Part shown: positions 6,354 to 12,733 of the stretch, piece by piece
Layout of the letters: each line of letters starts with the position of its first letter
How positions within the stretch are numbered: the stretch's first letter is position 1
DNA from: an uncultured Collinsella sp.
GTDB lineage: Bacteria; Actinomycetota; Coriobacteriia; Coriobacteriales; Coriobacteriaceae
Direction: 5' to 3'
Assembly: GCA_937934355.1 (NCBI GenBank)
Contig: CALGZY010000284.1
Coordinates: forward strand, 1 to 13,552
Length of the DNA stretch: 13,552 nucleotides
The notes under the pieces: model-generated
Seen by the model: only the letters and a program-made list of their open reading frames with translations
Database searches by the model: none
What the model was told of the DNA's origin: nothing
Position numbers and translations under genes: made by a program

Positions 6354-7503
6354 GAGAACCGTCCTCCTTCTGTCCCTCGGCGTGATTCATAGAGCGCAAG
6401 GCTGCATCGAGCTTGCTTTGGAACGTCACGTAGTGCGGCAGCTTGAGATGGCTGATAAAGCCCGTGGCTTCCACACCGTCGATGTGATAGAGCACGAACT
6501 CCTGATCCTGTGTGGGGTAGCGAACGTCGTCGACGCGCAGCGAATGGTCGAGGACGCTCATGGCGATGGCCTTGCTCTCGTCGCTGCCGGTAACGAGGCC
6601 GTAGCCCACATCGAGCGCGTTCACATGCTCGCCCGTCTCGGTCACCTCGTCGTTGGCGATCAGGCTTTCGACCTCACAGACCGGGAGTGCTCCCAGATAG
6701 TACGCGTCGTCGGCAGAAGCCTGAGAGGGATCGGTTCCGGGGGCATCAATCGTCACCGGCACGCTGCCGCGGCGAAGCTCGCCCACCGTGGGATGGGAAA
6801 TGCCAAAGCCGCGAATGGCCGCGTACCCGATGGCGACAACCGCCTGCGTGAGGCCACGCGAGAGGGCCTGCAGGATAACGCTGCGCGGCGCCGGCGTGAA
6901 AAGCGGGGTCTTGGTGATATCGACGGGCTCGGTGTCGTCGATAGCAACCGGGCGGATCATACCGATCTGGCGCAGGTAATCGCACACCTTGGGCACACAA
7001 TCGAGAGGCGTGGTCTCGGCCACGCCATAAAAGGCCTCGGCCGCTTCATCCAGACGCTCATCGATGACAGCGCGCGCGGCACGGACATCGGCATCGGTCT
7101 CTTCGCTTAGATCAAAATTGATAAGGCGATGGCTGTAATCGCGGGTCGCGCCCAAAATCTGTCCGCCCTCGATATCTTTGAAGGCCGCGGAGATGCGGCG
7201 CGAAACGTGCATCTCGCCCGTATCGATCACACGCGATGTATAGAGGCGCTCGAGGGTGGAACGGTAGGCACGCACCAAAAAGACGGCCTCCTCGATAGAA
7301 CCCGACGCCTGCTTGAGGGCGATTGCAGCAACCTCGGGAGCCCAAACGGAGCCCTCAGACTGCACCTGCTCGACCGCATGCGGCATGGCCTCGATGATGA
7401 GTGCGGGATCGAGCGCGCGGCCACCCGCAACGCGCTCGCGCTCAAGCAGCTCAAGCGATGCGGCGATTGCCTGCTCGCCGCCGGAAACGGCTACATATCC
7501 CAT
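6337..7503 (-). CDS. phnI: C-P lyase core subunit / nucleosidase PhnI
   Basis: A 388-residue protein. PhnI is the core subunit that, with PhnG, PhnH and PhnL, displaces adenine from ATP by phosphonate; alone it is a nucleosidase. Signatures are VAVSGGEQAI at the start, VRAYRSTLERL (78-88), SRRISAAFKDIEGGQILGAT (101-120) then DYSHRL, and GFISHLKLPHYVTFQSKL (348-365). H352 and H357 in that last motif have the spacing of the zinc-site histidines of E. coli PhnI (H328, H333). It is about 34 residues longer than E. coli PhnI, partly through a polar tail. The ATG at 7503 has GGGAGG at 7 nt inside the end of phnH; the overlap is 13 nt. Confidence 0.96.
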   Translation of the reverse strand: MGYVAVSGGEQAIAASLELLERERVAGGRALDPALIIEAMPHAVEQVQSEGSVWAPEVAAIALKQASGSIEEAVFLVRAYRSTLERLYTSRVIDTGEMHVSRRISAAFKDIEGGQILGATRDYSHRLINFDLSEETDADVRAARAVIDERLDEAAEAFYGVAETTPLDCVPKVCDYLRQIGMIRPVAIDDTEPVDITKTPLFTPAPRSVILQALSRGLTQAVVAIGYAAIRGFGISHPTVGELRRGSVPVTIDAPGTDPSQASADDAYYLGALPVCEVESLIANDEVTETGEHVNALDVGYGLVTGSDESKAIAMSVLDHSLRVDDVRYPTQDQEFVLYHIDGVEATGFISHLKLPHYVTFQSKLDAALRSMNHAEGQKEDGSRAAQL

Positions 7504-8180
7504 GATTCAACCTCCCTGCAAGCGCTGGAACGGGGAACGGCGGCGATATGGCCAAACCCGTCTACAAACATCAGGTCGATGCCGCAGGGAAACTCGTCCA
7601 GACGCGCAATACGCGAGCGCAAGACATCGCCGCGATCGCACGAGAAGTGCGAAGTGCCGTCAACGCCGGGGCCACCGAGCTCCCAGGAGCTCTTGGTACA
7701 CGCGTGCGAAGCGGAGCCGACGCGCAAACCCTGCGCATCCAGTCCCAAAAGCACCGAGCACTCGACGATAACCGTCGCGCCGCGATGCGGCTGTTCAAGC
7801 GTCCCCGCCGTAAGCGCAGCGATTGCACTCGCCGCGCCCTCATCTCGAAAAGCCTCCGGAACGATCACGCACGCAGCTTCGCTCGGCGCCGCAGGAGTCA
7901 CGTGCGTTCGACTCGCGATCTGCCGGGCAGCACGCTCAAAGCCCGTGGTCGCCATGCAAAAAGTCGTACCGCTATCGAGCAGCATGTCCGCCAACATCAA
8001 CGTCGCGGGGAATAGCCCACAGCGCTTCGCCTCGACCTCATAGGCATCCGTGACGGATAGGCGGCAAACCTCGCCGGGGCGCGCCATGCAGTCCAGAACC
8101 GTACGAAACGTTCCCTGCAGCTCGAAGGCGCGCTCGTCAAGGGACGGATCGCGATCGAAAACCTCATCCTGCTCGTTCAT
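7491..8180 (-). CDS. phnH: C-P lyase core subunit PhnH
   Basis: A 229-residue subunit of the PhnGHIJ core complex. Recognisable family segments are FRTVLDCMARPGEV near residue 25, the central TAGTLEQPHRGATVIVECS, and FPCGIDLMFVDGFGHIAAVPRS near the C-terminus, which matches the E. coli PhnH ending FPLGIDLIL...AIPRT. It is about 35 residues longer than the E. coli protein (194 aa), through extra sequence in the middle and at the C-terminus. The ATG at 8180 forms an ATGA overlap with the phnG stop, with only a weak GGCGG-type site ahead of it, so translation probably depends on phnG. Confidence 0.93.
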   Translation of the reverse strand: MNEQDEVFDRDPSLDERAFELQGTFRTVLDCMARPGEVCRLSVTDAYEVEAKRCGLFPATLMLADMLLDSGTTFCMATTGFERAARQIASRTHVTPAAPSEAACVIVPEAFRDEGAASAIAALTAGTLEQPHRGATVIVECSVLLGLDAQGLRVGSASHACTKSSWELGGPGVDGTSHFSCDRGDVLRSRIARLDEFPCGIDLMFVDGFGHIAAVPRSSACREVESWDM

Positions 8181-8638
8181 TTGACCACCGCCTGAACACT
8201 CATGTCCTGGCCAGACATTTCATCGAACTCGACACGCGACACATAGGTGAGAGCATCCTGTGCAGCCACGCGCTCAAACATGGCAGCACGCGCCTCCTCG
8301 ACGCGGCGCTCGAGTTCCGCCAAACAAGCCGGCGCCGGATCCATTGCATAAGCGGCATCGATTACCGCGAGCGCACGAGCATGCGCGGCATCGGTTCCCA
8401 TAAGCACGCCCAGGCCATCGGCCTCGCCAATGCGCACGCGGCTCTCGGTAACAAGCACCTCGCTCAGATAAAAGCGGCTGTTGCGAGCCGTCTCGCGCAC
8501 CTGACACATCACAAGGCCCTGGTGCGCCGGCACAATATCTTCGGCAGGGGCGGCGGCCTCGACCAGGCCCGCCAGTTCGAGCGCAAGCGCAGGGCCGCTC
8601 TCAACCAGGACCTCGGTCCTCTCTCTTCTTGTTAGCAT
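8177..8638 (-). CDS. phnG: C-P lyase core subunit PhnG
   Basis: A 153-residue subunit, the usual size (about 150), forming the PhnGI heart of the core complex. Similarity to E. coli PhnG is visible in the N-terminal TRRERTEVL region, in EVLVTESRVRIGEADGLGVL, in GTDAAHARALAVIDAAY (E. coli GRDKQHAERCALIDAL) and in the C-terminal VSRVEFDEMSGQD (E. coli ASRVDFFTMVRGD). The ATG at 8638 has AAGGA at 9 nt and lies 12 nt after the second permease gene. This marks the switch from transport to catalytic genes with no promoter-sized gap between them. Confidence 0.93.
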   Translation of the reverse strand: MLTRRERTEVLVESGPALALELAGLVEAAAPAEDIVPAHQGLVMCQVRETARNSRFYLSEVLVTESRVRIGEADGLGVLMGTDAAHARALAVIDAAYAMDPAPACLAELERRVEEARAAMFERVAAQDALTYVSRVEFDEMSGQDMSVQAVVK

Positions 8639-8650
8639 GCAAATCTTTCC

Positions 8651-9535
8651 TTAGTTATCCGAGTCGATGATGTAACGGCGACGAAGGCGAACCGAGATGA
8701 ACTCGAGTGCAAACGACACAGCCAGGCATACATAGACAATCACGCCCACCTCGTGCAGGTTGTAGTAGTAGTTGCCTGCCTGATACAGCTGAAAGCCGAT
8801 ACCGCCCGCGCCCGCGAAGGCGCCCACGGCAACCGCGTTGGCAAAATTGATCTCAAAGCGAATAAATGTCCATGAGAGCAGTTTGGTAATGGTTGCCGGA
8901 CAGATGGCCTGGAACACAATCTGCCAGAAGCTGGCACCGCTCGCAGAGAGTGCCTCGATTACATCTGCATCGATTTCTTCAATCGACTCCGAGTAGCTCT
9001 TGGTAAGATACGCGATGGAATGGAAGGAAATTCCCAGCACCGCCGCCTCGGATCCAAGGCCGATGGCCACCGTGAAGACGAGTACCCACAGAATCGTTGG
9101 AATCGCTCGGATGATACCAACGAATCCTTTGACCGCATTGGAAACGAGCGGATTCGAGAGGTTCTCGGATGCCGCCAACGCCAAGAAAAACGAGATGATG
9201 GCCGAGATGATGGTGCACAGCACGGTAACCGCAATGGTGACCAACGTGCTCTCGGCAACCTTTGCCCAGCTAAAATGCGCAGCTCCCAACGGCGGGTCAA
9301 GCGCTGGTTGGAACATCATGGCGCAGAAATCAGACCAGGTTTGAGCGAGTGCGCGGCCAAGGTCAACCGTGCCAAAATCCATGCGCACAAACGTAACGAC
9401 CGTCAAGAGGCACAGAATGCCCAGCGTAAGCACGACAGAATAGTTGCGCCCCCGGCGAGACACGAGACGAATATGCCCAGCGTGCGAACGCTCGATCGCA
9501 CCGGCCGTGGCGGGAGTCAGCTCAAAAGTATCCAT
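8651..9535 (-). CDS. phnE: Phosphonate ABC transporter permease PhnE (second copy)
   Basis: A 294-residue integral membrane permease of the phosphonate importer. Hydrophobic segments include residues about 33-50, 95-122, 138-160 and a pair near the C-terminus. The conserved cytoplasmic EAA loop reads IEALSASGASFWQIVFQA, followed by LSWTFIRFEINFANAV and GAGGIGFQLYQA, all typical of PhnE. The start ATG at 9535 shares one base with the stop of the first permease (TAATG). There is no strong ribosome site, so coupling is likely. With the neighbouring copy it probably forms a heterodimer across the membrane, powered by PhnC and loaded by PhnD. Confidence 0.95.
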   Translation of the reverse strand: MDTFELTPATAGAIERSHAGHIRLVSRRGRNYSVVLTLGILCLLTVVTFVRMDFGTVDLGRALAQTWSDFCAMMFQPALDPPLGAAHFSWAKVAESTLVTIAVTVLCTIISAIISFFLALAASENLSNPLVSNAVKGFVGIIRAIPTILWVLVFTVAIGLGSEAAVLGISFHSIAYLTKSYSESIEEIDADVIEALSASGASFWQIVFQAICPATITKLLSWTFIRFEINFANAVAVGAFAGAGGIGFQLYQAGNYYYNLHEVGVIVYVCLAVSFALEFISVRLRRRYIIDSDN

Positions 9536-10389
9536 TAGATCATCGACCTTCTAGCTGCGTTGGAAATCGCCTCGACCACGAGCACCAAAACAATGGTCAC
9601 AAGAATCACAAGGCCAGCGCAGTCATACCGAAAAGACGCGTAGTACAGGTTGAAGGCAAAGCCGATACCCGTACCGGTAAGCAAGCCCACCAACGTGGCC
9701 TCGCGAATATTGGTCTCGACCATATAGAGTGTCCAGCTCATAAGCTCTGCAACGGCAAGCGGCAGACCCGCCTGAAAGACAATCTGCCAAAAGCTTGCTC
9801 CGCAGCTGCGCAACGCCTCGATGGGGCCGCAAGGGATTTCGTCGAGCGTGTCCAGAAAAAAGCGCGTAATCTGGCCAAACGTCGCCAAAAAGAGCGCGAG
9901 GAAGCCCGTGAACTCGTTTTGCTTGAACGAAAGGAGCAACAGCAGCGCCCATGCAATCATGGGAACATTGCGAAAGATATTGGCGAAGATGCGGATGACA
10001 CCGCGCACGATGCCGTTTTCGACACCGACGCTCGAGCATCCCAGCACCGCAAGAACGATACCCAGCAAGGCCGCGAGCATCGTAGCGGCGATGGAATCGA
10101 ACACCGTCGAAACCACCTGCGTGGCAATTATGCCCAGCTGTCCTAACGACGATGGCGTAGGGCAAAAGTTCTGCAGCATCCATGCAAGGGCAGCGGGTAC
10201 CGAACCCAAGGCATATCCAAAGCTGAAATCGCCGACAAGCGATGCCCCCTCGGCAACCAAGACAACGGCCGCAACTACTGCGAGTGCGCGAAGCTGACGC
10301 CTTCTAAACCAGCTCAAATCGGGAACCTTCCCCGCTTTCGCATTGCCAAAAGAGCCTGTGGACATGGCGCCGCACTCCCCCGCGCTCAT
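9535..10389 (-). CDS. phnE: Phosphonate ABC transporter permease PhnE (first copy)
   Basis: A 284-residue membrane permease with a hydrophobic segment after a basic N-terminus (FRRRQLRALAVVAAVVLVAE), several further membrane spans, the EAA loop IEALRSCGASFWQIVFQAGL, and a C-terminal GLLTGTGIGFAFNLYYASF. The start at 10389 overlaps the stop of the upstream small ORF as ATGA and has TGGAG at 7 nt. An alternative ATG at 10365 has GGGGGAG at 9 nt and would shorten the protein by 8 residues; I cannot decide between them. It shares GASFWQIVFQA exactly with the second permease, yet the two differ widely elsewhere, so the duplication is old. Confidence 0.94.
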   Translation of the reverse strand: MSAGECGAMSTGSFGNAKAGKVPDLSWFRRRQLRALAVVAAVVLVAEGASLVGDFSFGYALGSVPAALAWMLQNFCPTPSSLGQLGIIATQVVSTVFDSIAATMLAALLGIVLAVLGCSSVGVENGIVRGVIRIFANIFRNVPMIAWALLLLLSFKQNEFTGFLALFLATFGQITRFFLDTLDEIPCGPIEALRSCGASFWQIVFQAGLPLAVAELMSWTLYMVETNIREATLVGLLTGTGIGFAFNLYYASFRYDCAGLVILVTIVLVLVVEAISNAARRSMI

Positions 10390-10514
10390 CGCAAGGCTCC
10401 AGAAGGAACAGCGGAAGCCATGCCAACAGATGCGGGTGTCGCGCCAGCTTGGGGCCCTGACACCGGAACGGAAATGAAGCCCTCTTCTCCATCGCCGTAA
10501 ATCACCGCGATCAT
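10386..10514 (-). CDS. Candidate small ORF filling the phnC-phnE gap, 42 codons
   Basis: The ATG at 10514 overlaps the phnC stop as ATGA, and the TGA at 10388-10386 overlaps the phnE ATG as ATGA, so this frame exactly bridges two otherwise separated operon genes. The 42-residue product begins MIAVIYGDGEEGFISVPVSG and continues as a sequence rich in Ala, Gly, Pro, Ser and Val. It has no cysteine, no membrane segment and no motif I recognise. There is no good ribosome site, so translation would rely on coupling from phnC. Only about half of its codons end in G or C, which does not look strongly coding. It could be a real small protein, a coupling leader for phnE, or a coincidence. No function is proposed. 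Confidence 0.35.
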   Translation of the reverse strand: MIAVIYGDGEEGFISVPVSGPQAGATPASVGMASAVPSGALR

Positions 10515-11260
10515 CTGGGGGTCAGCTCGGCAGGCGCACCCTCGAACACTTTCGCGCCCGCACGCAAGCCCACGATACGATCGGAAAACTCAAGTGCCAT
10601 ATCCACCTGATGCAGATTGACGATGCAGGTGATGCCATGCTGACGCGTCACGCGGCGCAGATGCTCCATGACAGCACGGCTGCTCTTGGGATCAAGGCTC
10701 GCGATAGGTTCATCGCATAGAATGATGCGGGGATCTTGAATAAGTGCGCGGGCGATACCCACGCGCTGCTTTTGTCCGCCCGAGAGCTGATCGGCGCGAC
10801 GATAGGCAAACTCGCCCAGGCCCACTTCGTCAAGCAGCTCGAACGCACGGAGCTTCTCGGCTTCGCTGTAGAGGCCCAGCGACCCCGCCACAGCACCCTT
10901 GTAGCCCAGACGCCCATGCAGCACGTTTTGAATGGCGGTAAGGCGATACACCAGGTTGTAGTTCTGAAAGATCATGGCGATCTGCGCGCGCACGCCACGC
11001 AGCTTGTTGCGGCGCAGATGCGTAATGTCCCGACCATTAAAGACAACCGACCCCTCCGTGGGCTCGATGAGGCGATTGATGCAGCGCAAAAACGTCGACT
11101 TGCCGGCGCCTGAAGGACCGATCACCGCAACCAGTTCTCCCTCGCCGCAAGCAAAATCTACGCCGGAAAGCGCGTGATGCTGCTCCCGTGCACCTCGTTT
11201 GCCCTCGTAGCTTTTGGTCAAATCGCTCACCTGCAAGAGAGGCTGTGCGTTCTGTGGCAT
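10511..11260 (-). CDS. phnC: Phosphonate ABC transporter ATP-binding protein PhnC
   Basis: A 249-residue ATPase of the phosphonate importer. Walker A is GPSGAGKST (48-56), the Q-loop is IFQNYNLV (Q99), the signature is LSGGQKQRV (159-167), Walker B is IILCDEP (179-185) and the H-loop is NLHQVD (H217). RCINRLIEPTEG and the QNVLHGRLG stretch after the Q-loop are typical PhnC. Two in-frame ATGs lie at 11266 and 11260. The Shine-Dalgarno GGGAGG is only 2 nt from the first but 8 nt from the second, so I choose 11260 (MPQNAQPLL). The stop overlaps the start of the small ORF. It follows phnD after a 120-nt spacer with a hairpin. Confidence 0.95.
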   Translation of the reverse strand: MPQNAQPLLQVSDLTKSYEGKRGAREQHHALSGVDFACGEGELVAVIGPSGAGKSTFLRCINRLIEPTEGSVVFNGRDITHLRRNKLRGVRAQIAMIFQNYNLVYRLTAIQNVLHGRLGYKGAVAGSLGLYSEAEKLRAFELLDEVGLGEFAYRRADQLSGGQKQRVGIARALIQDPRIILCDEPIASLDPKSSRAVMEHLRRVTRQHGITCIVNLHQVDMALEFSDRIVGLRAGAKVFEGAPAELTPR

Positions 11261-11285
11261 TTCCATGCCCTCCCATCAACGTCGA

Positions 11286-11313
11286 GGCCGGACGCGGATA
11301 TTCGCGCCCGGCC
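11286..11313 (-). promoter_or_regulatory. GC-rich intercistronic hairpin between phnD and phnC
   Basis: Perfect 11-bp stem on the minus-strand transcript, GGCCGGGCGCG / CGCGTCCGGCC with one G-U pair, and loop AATATC. No T-run follows it, so it is not a standard terminator. In importer operons such structures often protect the 3' end of the binding-protein message and so raise its level over the ATPase and permease. That role is inferred here. Confidence 0.7.
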
Positions 11314-11380
11314 CGTTTTGGCAGCGGCGAATCGTCTACGCGATGCCGCCCATCTGCACGTGTGCGCGCAGGGACATGCA

Positions 11381-12475
11381 TTAGTCAAGCGCACGAATGG
11401 GGTCGTACCAGGAGTCCTCGACCGCGATGAAGCCGGCGGTATCACCCAGGCTCCAAACGGCACCGGTGCCCTCTTTATCCTCGGGGGCAAAGAGCAGTTC
11501 GTCTTCAGAGGTCTCCTTGGAGGTCAAGCCCTTGACGAGCTTGTCGATGATCTCCTGCGGGACCTTGTCGGTGTTGACGGCGATAGGCCCGTTGAGAACC
11601 GGGGTGGACTGGATGATGCCGAACTTCTTGCCCTGAACGCGATCGAAGGGCTGGGGAGCGTCGGCCTTGACGGAGTAGACGGAACCGGCGGCGTTCACGG
11701 CGTCGCGCTCGCCCTCGGGGACATCAAGATAGGTGTCGACGTCGACATCGTCGAAGGCGGCAACATCGGCATCACCCTGCAGCAGGTTGACAGCAGAACC
11801 GGGGTGAGAGTTACCAAAGAGTACCTGGGAGAAGAAACCCGGGGTACTGAGCTCGTCGGAGGACTTCACGTCGTCCGGGAACGCCTTCATAATGGCGTTG
11901 CACGGAACCTTGAAGCCGGAGGTGGAAGTAGCGGAGACAAAGCTCATGCGCTTGCCCTTGATGTTCTTGATGGAATAGCCGCTCTCCTCGGCGCTATCCG
12001 CGTAAGCGCTCATCTCGGCCTCGGGCACGCAGATGCGGCTGTAGTACTTGGCGCCGTCGAGCTTGCCATCGGTGTCGGAGGTGGTCACAAGCGGAAGAAC
12101 CTTGCTGTTCTTCTTCTGGGCCTGAATGAAGCCCTCGGCGCCCATGTTGGCAAGCTGAGCCTTGCCGGAAGCGATAGCCTCGATAGCGACGTTATAGTCG
12201 GTGGTGGTCATGAGCTCGACCTTGACACCGGCGTACTTCTCAAGAACCTTGCCAAACTCCTCGCGGCCCGCGTCGAACTCGGAGCTGGACTCGTTGGGCA
12301 GCCAGTCCATGGTAAGTTTATCGATAGAAGCGGCATCCGAGCCAGCGGTCGCCGCACCACCCTTACCGTCGACGCTGCCGCAACCGACGAGACCGAGGCC
12401 GAGCGTCACGGCACTCGCGCCAAAAAGGCCCAAGAAGGACCGGCGAGAAATTTGCTTGTTCTTGATATCTGCCAC
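11381..12475 (-). CDS. phnD: Phosphonate ABC transporter substrate-binding lipoprotein PhnD
   Basis: A 364-residue binding protein from a GTG start at 12475, preceded by AAGGAGA. The frame is open 32 codons further upstream, but that stretch lacks a signal-like sequence and this start puts the export signal at the N-terminus. Residues 10-15 are SRRSFL, a twin-arginine motif, then a hydrophobic run and lipobox LVGC with the lipidated cysteine at C32, so it should be exported by Tat and anchored in the membrane. The mature part carries the periplasmic phosphonate-binding family features: MDWLPNESSSEF, EVLEKYAGVKVEL-like VLEKYAGVKVEL, ANMGAEGFIQA, GKRMSFVSATSTSGFKVP, and SHPGSAVNLLQGDADVAAFDD. 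It is the first gene of the phn operon, after a structured leader. Confidence 0.93.
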   Translation of the reverse strand: MADIKNKQISRRSFLGLFGASAVTLGLGLVGCGSVDGKGGAATAGSDAASIDKLTMDWLPNESSSEFDAGREEFGKVLEKYAGVKVELMTTTDYNVAIEAIASGKAQLANMGAEGFIQAQKKNSKVLPLVTTSDTDGKLDGAKYYSRICVPEAEMSAYADSAEESGYSIKNIKGKRMSFVSATSTSGFKVPCNAIMKAFPDDVKSSDELSTPGFFSQVLFGNSHPGSAVNLLQGDADVAAFDDVDVDTYLDVPEGERDAVNAAGSVYSVKADAPQPFDRVQGKKFGIIQSTPVLNGPIAVNTDKVPQEIIDKLVKGLTSKETSEDELLFAPEDKEGTGAVWSLGDTAGFIAVEDSWYDPIRALD

Positions 12476-12501
12476 AATCTTCTCCTTACAACACAAGAAT
12501 G

Positions 12502-12540
12502 CACCGGAGGGACCGGGGGTTCTATTTGTCCCGTCCGGCG
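12502..12540 (-). promoter_or_regulatory. Strong hairpin in the phnD 5' leader
   Basis: On the minus-strand RNA, CGCCGGACGGGAC (12540-12528) pairs with GTCCCTCCGGTG (12513-12502): 12 base pairs including one G-T pair, with a single bulged C and a 14-nt loop rich in A and C. It ends 26 nt before the GTG start and leaves the AAGGAGA site free. No T-run follows. Part of the loop and 3' arm (CCGG-TCCCT-CCGG) can form a competing smaller hairpin, so a switch is conceivable but unproven. mRNA stabilisation is the simpler reading. Confidence 0.6.
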
Positions 12541-12651
12541 ATGACGTGGTAGATATTAGGGTTGTGGGCAAGCCGTTTTTCGATCAACGGCAATCGCTTG
12601 TCATATGCTTGCGCGAAGATGCGGGAACATGACGCGAACCGTAGGCACTTA

Positions 12652-12680
12652 TTAATAGAAACGCCCCGTCGTAAGCTCAA
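12652..12680 (-). promoter_or_regulatory. Probable promoter of the phn operon
   Basis: Minus-strand -35 TTGAGC (12675-12680) and -10 TATTAA (12652-12657) with exactly 17 nt between them; each matches the sigma-70 consensus at 4 of 6. It is the best pair I found between the TatD stop and phnD. Transcription would begin near 12645 and give a leader of about 170 nt. The weak hexamers suit a promoter that needs an activator. Confidence 0.5.
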
Positions 12681-12681
12681 G

Positions 12682-12703
12682 GGCAGGCATAAGGCAGGTA
12701 ATA
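12682..12703 (-). promoter_or_regulatory. 11-nt direct repeats next to the phn -35, possible operator
   Basis: On the minus strand two adjacent units, TATTACCTGCC and TTATGCCTGCC, match at 8 of 11 positions and end one base before the proposed -35. Tandem 11-nt repeats abutting a weak -35 are how PhoB-type activators bind in phosphate-starvation promoters. The sequence is not the E. coli Pho box, so the regulator is unknown and this is a hypothesis. Confidence 0.35.
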
Positions 12704-12733
12704 GACCAGTTTTGTCAGCCCCTTGGCAGCCGT

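Noticed and set aside
5499..6392. 297-codon plus-strand ORF
   Set aside because: It is antisense to phnJ, whose catalytic residues are all identifiable in the minus-strand frame.
11174..12544. 456-codon plus-strand ORF opposite phnD
   Set aside because: It lies antisense to phnD and the start of phnC, which have clear family motifs and ribosome sites. Long antisense frames are expected in G+C-rich coding DNA.
12601..12630. Nine-codon leader peptide (MFPHLRASI) followed by a six-codon ORF overlapping as ATGA
   Set aside because: No ribosome site and no codon pattern suggesting attenuation; very short ORFs like this occur by chance.
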